From contig JBQMRO010000023.1 of assembly GCA_052174475.1 (NCBI GenBank), positions 28,566 to 92,565 on the forward strand: a DNA stretch of 64,000 nucleotides. Direction: 5' to 3'. Of the stretch, positions 34,331 through 44,729 are shown in pieces (position 1 is the first letter of the stretch; each line of letters begins with the position of its first letter). The position numbers and the translations under genes were made by a program. Source of the stretch: Arsenophonus sp052174475. GTDB lineage: Bacteria > Pseudomonadota > Gammaproteobacteria > Enterobacterales > Enterobacteriaceae. The notes under the pieces were generated by a model, which was not told the DNA's origin, searched no databases, and saw only the letters and a program-made list of their open reading frames with translations.

Positions 34331-35660
34331 ATAAATACTAAAAATTAAAATCCAACTAGTGATTCTAGATGACGGAAAAGAGACCCACTCAAAACGGATT
34401 TTGTAAGTTATTTAGTATCTTTCGGTTAACATTTTTTGTTTAGAAATAGTTTTAATCGATTGTTATGTGACATTAGGCGCTATTTTTTTAATTTAGCTTG
34501 CATTCCTTCCAAAGGAAGGTTGGATACTACAAAATAATTGTAGAAATTAAGGGCTTAATAGTACATTAAATCGTATTTGTTAAACCTAAAGTAGGTATTG
34601 ATAAAGTACAGTTGTAGAAAAAAGTTATTGATCAGTTGATAACTGGTTTAACAGAAATGGCAAAAAAGTTGTAAATTAAAGTTATTAATAGGTTAAATAA
34701 ATTTATTGGTCATAATATATTGGTTGTTGAAGGTAAAAAGAGACAATAATCATAAATATTGATAATGTTATTATTTCTACAGTTCAGGTCCGTAGAAGCT
34801 TCTATTTATTCCTCATAACGACACGAGGGGATGAGGTTTTACTAATGCTCTGAAACTCTAGAAATGTTATAACGTATGTTAGAGATGGAAAGGCGGTATT
34901 ATCAGTTTAGAATTAAATACCGTATATTATGCATTAGGTTCAGAAATTGATATTATTGAAATGTTCGATCAGGTTATTTCTGTAGCAGATAAAGATATTA
35001 TTAAGCTTTTTACTAAATTAATTAATAAAAAGTTTAATTTAATGCTCAAGAGGAAAGTAACTATTTGGAAGCTAAAAGATGATATCTATGTTAAAATAGA
35101 TAACAAGAAGAAACTTGAAATCCACATTAATAAACAGATGTGTGTACCAATGTAATTATATTTGTGTAATAAAACATTATCGGTCATTCAATATTAGCTC
35201 ATAATAGTATTTATGAAGGTAATGTTTCGGTTCAAGTGATTTGTAGCTTGAAATATTATTTTAAATAAAAATTATCCCTTTAATTGCTTATACTGAGTCT
35301 GGAGTTTGCCTGGTTAATTTTACGGAAAAAAAGATAAAAAACAAAGATATTAGTTATGAAGTATCCGATTTCCTATGAGCTACTTCTGCTTGAGCTATTA
35401 TATCTAATTGTTAATATGGTAACTAAGCTTATTTTAATAAGGAGAAACTATTGCATTATTGGCAATAGCAGTAGTTGAAGTTAATGTTAGCAAATTACTT
35501 AGTGAAGTTATCTTAACGATTGGAATGTAGGTCTGATCCAGAAATATTGCATGAACTATTCAAGCTTACTCGACACACTAGATGAGTCAATTATTAATAT
35601 ACGGCAGCTAAATATTTGAAAAAAATATTTTTCATTTACCTAATCCAAAAGTAAAGAAAA
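34331..35660 (+). pseudogene. lpdA: lpdA remnant (dihydrolipoamide dehydrogenase, E3)
   Basis: The start region 34331 reads I-N-T-K-(shift)-I-K-I-Q-L-V-I-L (Lpd 'MSTEIKTQVVVLG') with ATG changed to ATA. The redox-site region near 34500 reads CIPSKGRLDTTKIIVEIKGL (Lpd 'CIPSKALLHVAKVIEEAKAL'). Near 34620 VIDQLITGLTEMAKK matches 'VINQLTGGLAGMAKG'. The 34918-35155 section reads YYALGSEIDIIEMFDQVI then ADKDIIKLFTKLINKKFNLM, very close to Lpd. The end near 35625-35660 reads FEKNIFHLPNPKVKKN ('FEGSITDLPNPKAKKK'). Many stops and frameshifts and large internal losses. Position directly after aceF is the normal operon place. Confidence 0.92.
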
Positions 35661-35822
35661 ATAATTTAATTTTTCAAAAAAATAAATTTTTTGTAAGGAT
35701 TATTTAATTTCTTACAAGCTTCTTTATTTGAATTAAAGAAAAGAGTTATTTTTTAAAAAAGTAAAAACAGCATTCTCTTTAATTGATATTTTTATTTTTA
35801 ATAAAAGTAAATAATTATTGAG
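35661..35822. other. AT-rich spacer
   Basis: Poly-A/T-rich non-coding DNA between the lpdA remnant and an IS256 copy; nothing else seen. Confidence 0.5.
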
Positions 35823-37160
35823 AGTTATACTTAGTTCTAGTGTATCGATTTTCGTAGATTCTAGCTTATCAAGCTGATTTAATTCATGAATTATTTCAAG
35901 AATATAGAAATGATATGCTATTGAAAATTCTATAATACAGGTATCCGTAAATTAGATATTACCTCTGATTTCTTTTATGAATATATCTTATGTTGAACGT
36001 CAGGCTTTATCGACGGGTGGTGAGATGCCATTGTCTATAACCGTTTTTGCCACAGTGAACCATAGACGATATTGGCGATGTTGATATTAAAGTGCATAAG
36101 GTCAAGGAGATTATAGCGATAATGGTGGAATATTCTTCAAAAGTTAACTGCTACTGCTTTATCCGAATGGTACAAAAACGATGAAGAATTGCTACTATGA
36201 CTATACACCTATGAAAGACATCTCCACCGGAGATTTTTTACGAAGTTCTGATTCGCTTTTCATTGAAAAGCGAATGGTATAATCATTGCTAACCGCTATA
36301 AGTAAACTGAAGCAGGAATTGTTTAAAGATACAGGCAATATGGTACTTTCGTGATTTAAGTGATACCGCTATGTTTATTTCTTGGCTGAAGAATATACTT
36401 AGTTCCTACCAGGAAGGACGATTGTTTTTACCTTCTGCTCGTTATTGATGTTACTGCATACAAATGTAAGGAGCTCGCGTTGTGCCCGAAAATGGTTATC
36501 GATAACTAGAAGTAAACTGAATCTATTTTCTTAATGCCTTGCGAGTGTCTTACTTAAACGTATCTCCCAAACTTTCTATGGGAGACGGTGCTTTAGTTTT
36601 TTTGGAATACAATGACAAATATTATTTTCAGACACGTAGTACTGATGTGCTGTTGGGTACACAAAACAGCATTGGTACTAAATTACTTCTCAAAGATATA
36701 TAACTAAAATTAATGCTGAACTCTTACCGGGAAACTTAGCTTAGCAGAAAGCTGAGATTCTACTAATAAAGCCTTTAATGTTTTTGTTAGCAAGGTTTTC
36801 ATAAAAGTATCCTGCAGCGATGAAAAATCTGCAGAGTATTCAAGAAGAATACGGCTGGCATCCTTATAGTTTGTGCCGTCAGTGCACTAGACGTCAATAA
36901 GAACGATAAATCTAATTTGAATATCGCCTTTTGCGTGACAGTATGAGGATATGAAGCCGACGTTACAAAGCACTGTGCTTTGAAAATAACCCTTTAAATG
37001 ATATTGAAGCTGTTCTCATCTCCTCAGAAATCTGTAGACAGCTTAGGGGATTTGATCTGCTCGACCCCTGTTTGGTGGTAAGTAACATCCAATTTAAAGA
37101 TGAAAAATAGATTCACTAAGAATTAGTGCAACGTAACCTGACAATTGTACACCAGATTTT
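35823..37160 (+). mobile_element. IS256-type element, decayed, copy 5
   Basis: Left end AGTTATACTTAGTTCTAGTG; the VEIKV-coding string survives as GTTGATATTAAAGTGCATAA near 36080. Later blocks shared with other copies include the TTTTTGGAATACAATG region at 36599 and the terminal AATTTAAAGATGAAAAATAG at 37090. This is one of the more diverged copies. Confidence 0.7.
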
Positions 37161-38009
37161 CTAATAACTCCTTTAGTAATAAAGGAGTGTTCGGATGTGC
37201 TATAATGCTTAACCAAAGTAGATATAAACTGCTATCATGGTCTAAATAGCAGCTCTATGCTTTTAAGTTTTATAGTTATCTTACAAATGAGGGAGGGAAG
37301 CTCATCTCATCATCATGAGATTTTATCCTCAACTTATATCTCTTAGTAGCTATCTTAGTATCAATAATGCTAAGCAGAGAGGATCCATATAATAGTCTTA
37401 GACCAAATAAATTATTAAGATCGTATTATTCAATTCTCATATTTCATTTCACTCATTAAATGGAAAAATAAAAGATTTATCGCTAATATTTGTTGTAAAT
37501 AAATTTATACCTAAATTCAATTTAGCTTCAATAAGCATTGATAATCTAACCTATTCTTTTAATATAATTAACTTTTTGCAAAATTTTCTTATAAATATAT
37601 TGCTTGCATATGGTCAAATCAATCGACATAGAAACCACTCTGCCCTATCAATATCGTTTGCAGGGTTGCAACTAAAGCGATATAGCGGGCAGGTTAATCT
37701 GCTAGGAATATATTAATAGTGATTTTAGTTATCTAGGCGGGAATGAAGATATAAAAAACTTTTTGCATTACTTAAGCCAGTTAGCGCAATTTTTTGCCAT
37801 AATAATATTATGGCTATTCATTTGTTATATGGATGACTAAACGTATAGTACTAAGATTACTAAAAGATTTATCTATTATTGGATTTACCAATCTCAATAT
37901 TATACAATATAATGAATGTAGTACACTATTCATGAGTGTATCCACTACACTCACCTCCTCAGAAGGTGAGGAGGCTGAACACTTTCATGCTCAGCCTTAT
38001 GTTAATTTC
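37161..38009. other. decayed region with a cluster of stem-loops
   Basis: No gene recognised; a broken plus-strand run (AGLQLKRYSGQVNLLGIY at about 37660-37715) hints at a former gene. Near its end are three stem-loops in 140 bp: TACACT/AGTGTA around loop ATTCATG (37922-37940), CCTCCTCA/TGAGGAGG (37954-37974) and GGCTGA/TCAGCC (37973-38000). Confidence 0.35.
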
Positions 38010-39056
38010 TAGCTATTTTGCTAAAAATATATATTAGTTTGCTTGCAAACTAATATATAACCAATGCCTTTATTTTAATTATTGTGATTTTAAAAATCTT
38101 TTCCAACCAGATAATTTAGTAAATAAACGACCTTAAACCATGTAATATACCATGCAGCCTTTTAATCAGCTGATATAACTGTTCGTGTTTTTGAATGTGA
38201 AATTCTTTACCAAAATAACTCTCTGATCGTCTAATCTTATTAGATTATTGTAGTAATTTAATGCTCGCTGGAAACTTTTTAATATTTAGCTTCATTCGAG
38301 CAAAAATAAGTTCTTTATAAAAGATTAACTTAAAAAACGGTTAATTAGTTCTGCATTAAACTCTTAAGAATTTCATTCCTCACAGATAACCCTGCCTATC
38401 TTGGCAATTAAGATCACGATTCATTTTTTCTTTTTATCTCTTACTCCACAGCATTTTCTATCTTTGCTATGTGGAATATAATGGTTTCTTTTAAAGAGTT
38501 CATGGAAAAACATTTCGTTGACTTCAACAATACCGCTTAATATATTTATATTGCTTGTTACCGTTGAGAAAAACAGTGATGTCATCCTAAACTCTGCTTT
38601 CAAATTAATTCCTATTTGTTGTGCTGATTCTCGTAAAGTTAAGCTATTTAACATACATAGTAGATAACTAAACCATTTATTATTGTGATGTAGTTTTGCT
38701 AGAGTACTTACTCCCAGTAATATTATTAAATCTTTTCCTGCAATCTAAGATTTTGAAATGATATAATTGTAGCAACTCTACTGAATGTCCCAATCAGTTA
38801 CATGTTCACTATGATAGCGTGAAGCAGGATAAAGTGGAATGATTTTTTCAATGAATAAGTTCAGATCATCCAATAGATTGTCGTTGAGCCAACTAATGAG
38901 ATGCAGTTTTATGTTAGAATGAAGTGAAGAAATAGTTTCCCATGATCTGTATGACTATTTCCTTTTTCAGGACAAACCTTTATAGAAAAAATTCTTTATA
39001 CAATATAAGTAGTTTCTCTACCAATAACCTTTACCAACATGCTATAATTTATCAGA
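38010..39056 (-). mobile_element. IS1595-type element, decayed, copy 5
   Basis: The minus-strand frame at 38421-38654 reads MLNSLTLRESAQQIGINLKA, then LSGIVEVNEMFFHEL and RNHYIPHSKDRKC. This is the clearest N-terminal and catalytic-region stretch of the family in the window (family pattern 'SLTLRESAQQIGI' and 'LSGIVEVDEMFF'), with the catalytic Asp changed to Asn. An IS91-like copy follows on the opposite strand, as at 18.5-21.2 kb. Confidence 0.78.
38028..38059. repeat. perfect 15-bp inverted repeat with 2-base loop
   Basis: TATATATTAGTTTGC, TT, GCAAACTAATATATA. An uninterrupted 32-bp near-palindrome in heavily decayed DNA; it could form a hairpin or cruciform. It is not seen at the matching ends of the other IS1595 copies. 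Confidence 0.7.
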
Positions 39057-39109
39057 AAATAATCCTGATAGATCAGAATAAATCTCCATAAAGCATAAAC
39101 CAGCAAATC

Positions 39110-40748
39110 ATGACGACTATTCATAACTTCTCGTATTATACCTTTTGTTTATCTTAAGCGCTTTATGATCTCCTTTTACAAAAGGAGTTATTATTATAAA
39201 AGTCTACTGATTTTTTATGATACCCTAAAGGGGGCCATACAACTCTATATCTGAGAGGCTACTCAATTTTTTTCTCAACACGCAGGGTTATATCCGCCTA
39301 TAGTAACGATTATTTGTAGTTTTAGTACCACACCTAGGCTGAGTCGATGGTGCTGGATACAGCTACTGATGGTAATGACTAAATATGCCTACCGATGCCA
39401 TTCATTACCTATACAGAGCTAGAATATTGACCCCCCCCATTTCTTTTTCTTCATTGGACAAATATAAAGACAACTGTCTGACAGGCCTCACAAATGTGAA
39501 CAAGATTACCATTTATACTTCTCTAGTTAAAGAGAAGTAGAGAATAATATACTACAATATATATCACTTTCCCTACTAAATTGATTTTCACGATTGATGA
39601 TGTCTGGAATAAATTTATTGAAAGATACGGTGAAAATCTCAACTGTCGTAAACCTTGTATTTATCGAACAGATGCTAGTCTGTAGCACTTTTTGTGCCAT
39701 TATAGGTTTGGCCACGCTACTGCATGCCCTCCTTAATGTTTCCGGCCCCTATTTTTGCATAGCTGTAAGTTCAAAAATCTTTAGTTCATGTCCCTACAAA
39801 AGAAGTATGAAGAATGATTAGAACAGCAGGTCTGTATTTTACAAGACTGCGACTTCTGACAATACATTACTTTTCACTATACCCCTAAATTCCCCTTTGG
39901 CTTTTTTTATAATAACTTGCAGTAACTCAACGCTCTTTTTGCTGGCATCCGCACTATGCTGCAAGTGGGTACAAAACAGGATATCGAAATTAATATCTTC
40001 TGTCCTTTCATATTTATGCTTGACAACTCAATCAACATCTGGATCCTCATCTCTTTATTACTCCTGACGGTCTGGATATTAAATTTGTTGTATAATGTGA
40101 GTTGCTCTTTAAAAAAGAGCGGTTAAAAAATTTAACGAGGCGCTATCATCCGGCACTTACGTCCACAGCTATAACCTCATAAATCCCAGCAAGTTCTTCC
40201 TAGTTTGAAGCATATTCTGAGATAGGAAGAAGTTGCAGCAATTCCTAAATGTACAGTACAAAATGTTATTGGAAGGAAAGTACACTTCGCTAAAAAGATG
40301 AAATGGACGTGGCATAGCGTGAAATATACCTCAGGCGCTACTTTAAATCTTCCCCGACATCCGCGTCAAAACTTCGGCATTACGAGGGATAATTGTACAT
40401 GATTATTAGAACCGAACTCAACAACACTGGCAGGAGACACTAACGTAAGGAGAGATAATCGGGTGATATATCAACCATATTCCAGTAGATATTTTAAAAT
40501 TATCAGTTACTATAGTTTCTTGTCGAATTGTAAACGGAAAACACTATTACCAAAAATATATAATGATTGGAGATGAAGACCTATAAAACTCTAAAAATTA
40601 GGGTTTCTTTATGCTGATAAAATAATTCCTGGGTAGAGAATTCGTATAAATATATTCTGTGTGGCGATAGACTACTTTTTATCGCTATTAATGGAAGTAA
40701 AAACAGGTAATGAAATTATTGTCAAAAAGAATAGATGAAAATATAAAT
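39110..40748 (+). mobile_element. IS91-like element, decayed, copy 4
   Basis: Left end ACTATTCATAACTTCTCGTA (39116) corresponds to copy 2 (ACTATTCATAACTTCCTGTG). The late transposase motif is clear at 40300-40390: W-H/A-S-V-K-Y, then RRYFKSSPTSASKLRHYEG after a frameshift. A run of nine C at 39430-39438 interrupts the early part. It ends just upstream of ftsN, where cytR and priA stand in E. coli. Confidence 0.65.
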
Positions 40749-40868
40749 TGCTAGACTGCGATTTAATTATTCGTGATGGTGTTTACCATATAAAAACTAG
40801 CCTAAAGTAATTAGGTTAAGTAACATATAACGATTAATATAACTTTTTATTAATTAGCGAATTGGAAA

Positions 40869-41615
40869 GTGGCACAAAAAGATTACGTAAGATTAGGGTG
40901 TACAATACCCCGTAAGAATACGCGTTCAGGTAAGAAAAAAATAAATCAAGGATTACTAAAAACAACCCTTACTCTCGCTACTCTCATTGTTGTTATCTTT
41001 ATTTGTGGCTTATATTACATTACACAAAATAAACGCGTTCCTGTGTTTAATAAAAAAATATTGACTAATAATAGTCAGGTATTTATCAGCTTACCACCTA
41101 AACCAGAAGAACGGTGGCGTTATATAAAAGAGCTGGAAAATCGTGATATTGATCTACCAAACTTTAACAACTCAACTATATCAAATATTGATAATACAAC
41201 CAATTTAAGCAACGAACAGCGTCAATTCTTTGAGCAGATTGACGCAGATAAACGCAACCATGTCATTAATTTATCCGAAATGGTTAATAATGATAATGTC
41301 ATCCGCTTAAGCGTTATCATTAATGGTCCGCTAATAGAATCATCTTTTCGGTTAAAACCAATCCAACAGCTTCAGAAACCAATAAATATTCAAAAAAAAA
41401 TAGTAGTGCAGTGTAGTTCATTTAAGAATCTGGAGCAAGCAGAATCCGTTAAAGCCAACCTGGCATTTTCAGGTTTAGAAAGTAGAGTTATCTCAACAAA
41501 AGGTTGGCATCGTATTGTACTTGGGCCTTATAGCCAAGAAATAGCAGAAAAAATACGTGATCGAGCTAAATCTATCGGCATATCTAGCTGTATTCTTCAT
41601 ACAAGTAAGGGTTGA
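40869..41615 (+). CDS. ftsN: FtsN, essential cell-division protein, shortened linker
   Basis: Activates septal peptidoglycan synthesis in the divisome. It begins with GTG as MAQKDYVRLG (E. coli MAQRDYVRR). A basic cytoplasmic tail is followed by one transmembrane segment at about residues 33-54 (TLTLATLIVVIFICGLYYIT). The conserved essential stretch LPPKPEERWRYIKELENRD lies at about 75-93. A linker leads to a C-terminal SPOR domain (about 176-246, VVQCSSFKNLEQAESVKANL ... RIVLGPYS). It has 248 residues against 319 in E. coli; the Gln-rich periplasmic linker has shrunk and lost its repeats. GGAAAG lies before the GTG. hslV follows 113 bp later, the conserved ftsN-hslVU order; cytR upstream is gone. 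Confidence 0.94.
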   Translation: MAQKDYVRLGCTIPRKNTRSGKKKINQGLLKTTLTLATLIVVIFICGLYYITQNKRVPVFNKKILTNNSQVFISLPPKPEERWRYIKELENRDIDLPNFNNSTISNIDNTTNLSNEQRQFFEQIDADKRNHVINLSEMVNNDNVIRLSVIINGPLIESSFRLKPIQQLQKPINIQKKIVVQCSSFKNLEQAESVKANLAFSGLESRVISTKGWHRIVLGPYSQEIAEKIRDRAKSIGISSCILHTSKG

Positions 41616-41638
41616 AAAATGATTATTATCCCCCATTA
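41611..41638 (+). promoter_or_regulatory. sigma-32 (RpoH) heat-shock promoter of hslVU
   Basis: GTTGAAA (41611-41617), 13-base spacer, CCCCATTA (41631-41638), against the RpoH consensus CTTGAAA-N13-15-CCCCATnT. The -35 overlaps the ftsN stop codon (TGA 41613-41615) and the -10 lies about 90 bp before the hslV start. hslVU is a known heat-shock operon in E. coli. Confidence 0.8.
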
Positions 41639-41728
41639 AAATTCCTAATAGGTAAATACAGACTTTTTGCGTAAAAGACATAAAAGTATATTTATAACTC
41701 CCATAATAAAATAACCAAGGGTTGAATT

Positions 41729-42259
41729 ATGACTACAATTATAAGTGTTCGCCGTAATGCCAAAGTTGTAATTGGTGGTGATGGACAGGCGACTATAGGT
41801 AATACCGTCATGAAAGGCAACGTCCGTAAAGTGCGCCGGCTTTATAATGATAAAGTTATCGCGGGCTTTGCAGGTAGTACTGCTGATGCATTTACATTAT
41901 TTGAACTTTTTGAACGAAAACTAGAACTTTACCAAGGACACCTAACGAAAGCTGCTGTTGAGCTAGCTAAAGATTGGCGTACTGATCGTATGCTGAGAAA
42001 ACTTGAAGCACTTTTGGCTGTTGCAGATGAGAGCAGTTCATTGATCATTACAGGTAATGGGGATGTTATTCAACCAGAAAATGATTTGATCGCTATTGGT
42101 TCTGGTGGTGCTTATGCGCAAGCTTCTGCACGTGCCCTGTTAGAAAATACAGAAATGAGCGCACGTGATATTACAGAAAAATCGCTAAATATAGCGAGTG
42201 ATATCTGTATATATACCAACCATAATTTTAACTTTGAAGAACTTTTTTCAAAATCTTAA
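41729..42259 (+). CDS. hslV: HslV (ClpQ), proteasome-like peptidase subunit
   Basis: Threonine protease that forms a dodecamer capped by HslU hexamers; degrades misfolded and regulatory proteins such as SulA in E. coli. It has 176 residues, the family length. MTTIISVRR leaves the catalytic Thr at the processed N-terminus. GDGQATIGNTVMKGNVRKVR, GFAGSTADAFTLFELFE and SGGAYAQASARALLENTEMS are all present. AAGGGTTG precedes the ATG. It is transcribed with hslU, whose ATG lies 10 bases after the stop, and is preceded by a sigma-32-type promoter. Confidence 0.97.
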   Translation: MTTIISVRRNAKVVIGGDGQATIGNTVMKGNVRKVRRLYNDKVIAGFAGSTADAFTLFELFERKLELYQGHLTKAAVELAKDWRTDRMLRKLEALLAVADESSSLIITGNGDVIQPENDLIAIGSGGAYAQASARALLENTEMSARDITEKSLNIASDICIYTNHNFNFEELFSKS

Positions 42260-42269
42260 GGATTTAAAT

Positions 42270-43601
42270 ATGTCTGAAATGACGCCACGTGAAATTGTCA
42301 GTGAATTGGACAATCATATTATTGGTCAACACAAAGCAAAACGTTCTGTCGCTATTGCGCTACGTAATCGTTGGCGTCGTATGCAACTTGATGAAGGATT
42401 GCGTCAAGAAGTAACACCGAAAAATATTTTGATGATTGGTCCAACTGGTGTAGGTAAAACTGAAATTGCTCGGCGCTTAGCAAAACTAGCTAATGCTCCC
42501 TTTATCAAGGTAGAAGCAACAAAGTTTACTGAAGTCGGTTATGTTGGTAAAGAGGTTGATTCTATCATTCGTGATTTAACTGACGCTGCTATAAAAATGG
42601 TACGCCTTCAATCTATAGAAAAAAACGGTTATCGTGCAGAAGAACTGGCAGAAGAACGTATTCTTGATGTTTTATTGCCTCCAGCTAAAAATAATTGGGG
42701 ACAACCTGATCCCCATGTAGAACCTTCTAACACACGTCAATCTTTCCGTAAAAAACTAAGAGAAGGTGAGTTAGATGATAAAGAAATCGAAATTGAAGTT
42801 GCTACTATACCAGTAGGCATTGAAATTATGGCTCCTCCTGGTATGGAAGAGATGACTAGTCAATTGCAATCTTTGTTTCAAAATCTAGCTGGGCAAAAAC
42901 ATAAACCCCGTAAGATGAAGATTAAAGAAGCCTTTAAAATATTAATAGAAGAAGAAGCAGCAAAATTGGTTAATCCAGAAGAACTAAAACAGCAAGCCAT
43001 TGATTCAGTTGAACAACACGGTATTGTTTTCATCGATGAAATCGACAAAATATGCAAACGTGGAGAAACTTCTGGTCCAGATGTCTCTCGAGAAGGTGTG
43101 CAACGTGATTTGCTACCTTTAGTTGAAGGATGCACCGTTTCGACTAAACATGGTATGGTAAAAACTGATCACATTCTATTTATCGCTTCTGGCGCATTTC
43201 AGGTTACAAGCCCATCGGATTTAATCCCTGAGCTACAAGGCCGATTACCTATCAGAGTTGAATTACAAGCATTGACGGCAGAAGATTTTAACCGTATTTT
43301 AACTGAACCAAATGCATCTTTAACTATACAATATAAAGCGTTGATGGAAACCGAAGGTTTAAATGTTGTCTTTACACCAGAAGGTATTGGTAAAATTGCT
43401 CAAGCAGCATGGCAAGTTAATGAAAAAACAGAAAATATTGGTGCTCGTCGATTACATACCGTTCTTGAGCGATTAATGGAAGATATCTCTTTCAATGCCA
43501 GTGAAAGAGATGGGCAAGATATTATAATTGATGCTGATTACGTTGCTAATCATCTGGATGAGTTAGTTGCTGATGAAGATCTAAGTCGATTTATTTTATA
43601 A
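42270..43601 (+). CDS. hslU: HslU (ClpY), AAA+ unfoldase of the HslUV protease
   Basis: Hexameric ATPase that unfolds substrates and feeds them to HslV. It has 443 residues, as in E. coli, starting MSEMTPREIVSELDNHIIGQ. Walker A GPTGVGKTEIARRLA is near residues 57-71, Walker B GIVFIDEIDKIC near 251-262, sensor and arginine-finger region FQVTSPSDLIPELQGRLPIR, and an end reading DLSRFIL. An in-frame ATG at 42198 lies inside hslV and is unlikely; AAGGA sits 8 bases before 42270. Both HslUV subunits look fully functional. Confidence 0.97.
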   Translation: MSEMTPREIVSELDNHIIGQHKAKRSVAIALRNRWRRMQLDEGLRQEVTPKNILMIGPTGVGKTEIARRLAKLANAPFIKVEATKFTEVGYVGKEVDSIIRDLTDAAIKMVRLQSIEKNGYRAEELAEERILDVLLPPAKNNWGQPDPHVEPSNTRQSFRKKLREGELDDKEIEIEVATIPVGIEIMAPPGMEEMTSQLQSLFQNLAGQKHKPRKMKIKEAFKILIEEEAAKLVNPEELKQQAIDSVEQHGIVFIDEIDKICKRGETSGPDVSREGVQRDLLPLVEGCTVSTKHGMVKTDHILFIASGAFQVTSPSDLIPELQGRLPIRVELQALTAEDFNRILTEPNASLTIQYKALMETEGLNVVFTPEGIGKIAQAAWQVNEKTENIGARRLHTVLERLMEDISFNASERDGQDIIIDADYVANHLDELVADEDLSRFIL

Positions 43602-43697
43602 TCTGGTGTCATTAGTTTTGCTGATTATAATCCTGATTGAGGATATAAGTCCCTCAATATGTTATAACAACAATTTATAAATTAATTATAAGAATTT

Positions 43698-43726
43698 AAT
43701 CAGCTATCTTAAAAAGATAGCTGATT
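43698..43726 (+). terminator. hairpin downstream of hslU
   Basis: AATCAGCTATCTT pairs perfectly with AAGATAGCTGATT (13 bp) around AAA, about 97 bp after the hslU stop. There is no proper T-run, so termination strength is uncertain; it could also be a 3'-end stabiliser. Confidence 0.5.
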
Positions 43727-44729
43727 TACTCGAGAGGAATTTATAGCCACAGCTATATTTCAATTGTTCTAGTTCAAACAATCTACTCCAAGGATAGATA
43801 ATTCGATAAATAACAACCCTACGCTATATAATTTATTTAGACATCATTTTAATCGGCTAATATAAAGGATCAGATTTTGAATCTGGAATTCCTTATTAAT
43901 AATTTTCTGATTACTCAATCTTATTATATGATGGTAACTAATTTGCGTGCTCATTAGCAAAGGTTTTGTACTATTTTACTCTATCCAAGCGAAGGATGAA
44001 ATCTTTATTGAAGATCAATTAAATAAAACGACTAACACACTCTCCATTAAACTCTTCAAGAATCTCATCGCTCCATGATCTTGTCAATCTCGGATGATTA
44101 AGATCGCAATTCGTTCTTTCCTTTTATCTTTTCCACTACCATATTTTAGTTTTCCTATGTGAAATATAATATTTCCCTTTAAAGGATCAGTGAAAATGTT
44201 TCGTTGACTTCAACAATAATCACTTATCGCATTTATCTTGTCTATCGCTACTGAAACAATGAGCAGTGATGCCTCGCACATCTAAACGCTGTTTTTAAAT
44301 TAATGTTTGTTTGTTTTTCTTACTTTCGTAAAGTAAAAATATTCAATCTACATAGTAGATAACTAAACCATTTATTTTGTAATATACTCTCACTAGAGGC
44401 CTTGCAATAAGATTGCAATATGTTTCCTGAATGGAAATTTGCAACAATATCGCTGTAACTCTAATAAATCTCCTCAGCAGATAAATATATTCACTGTAAG
44501 AATCTAGATAGAATAAAGTGGAATGAGTTGCTTCAATGTATTAATTGATATCATCCAATAGATTGATATCTAGGCAACTAATGATATGCAGATTTATTTT
44601 GGTAGAGAATAAGGAAAAATCTCTTTAATCTATATGACTGTTTAATTTTTTATGTCAACTTATGTAGCAAAAATTCTTCATATAGCAGTAAATGGATTTC
44701 TGCCAATAACCTTTATAAATATAACTTGT
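43727..44729 (-). mobile_element. IS1595-type element, decayed, copy 6
   Basis: The minus strand shares the TAGCCACAGCTATATTTCAAT end (43746) with the copies at 18.5 and 52.2 kb, the CCTATGTGAAATATAATA block at 44153 and the end pattern CCAATAACCTTTATAAA at 44702. The transposase is broken throughout. In E. coli menA follows hslU; no menA trace seen. Confidence 0.68.

Noticed and set aside
42878..43135. 85-codon minus-strand frame inside hslU
   Set aside because: Antisense shadow of the HslU coding frame.
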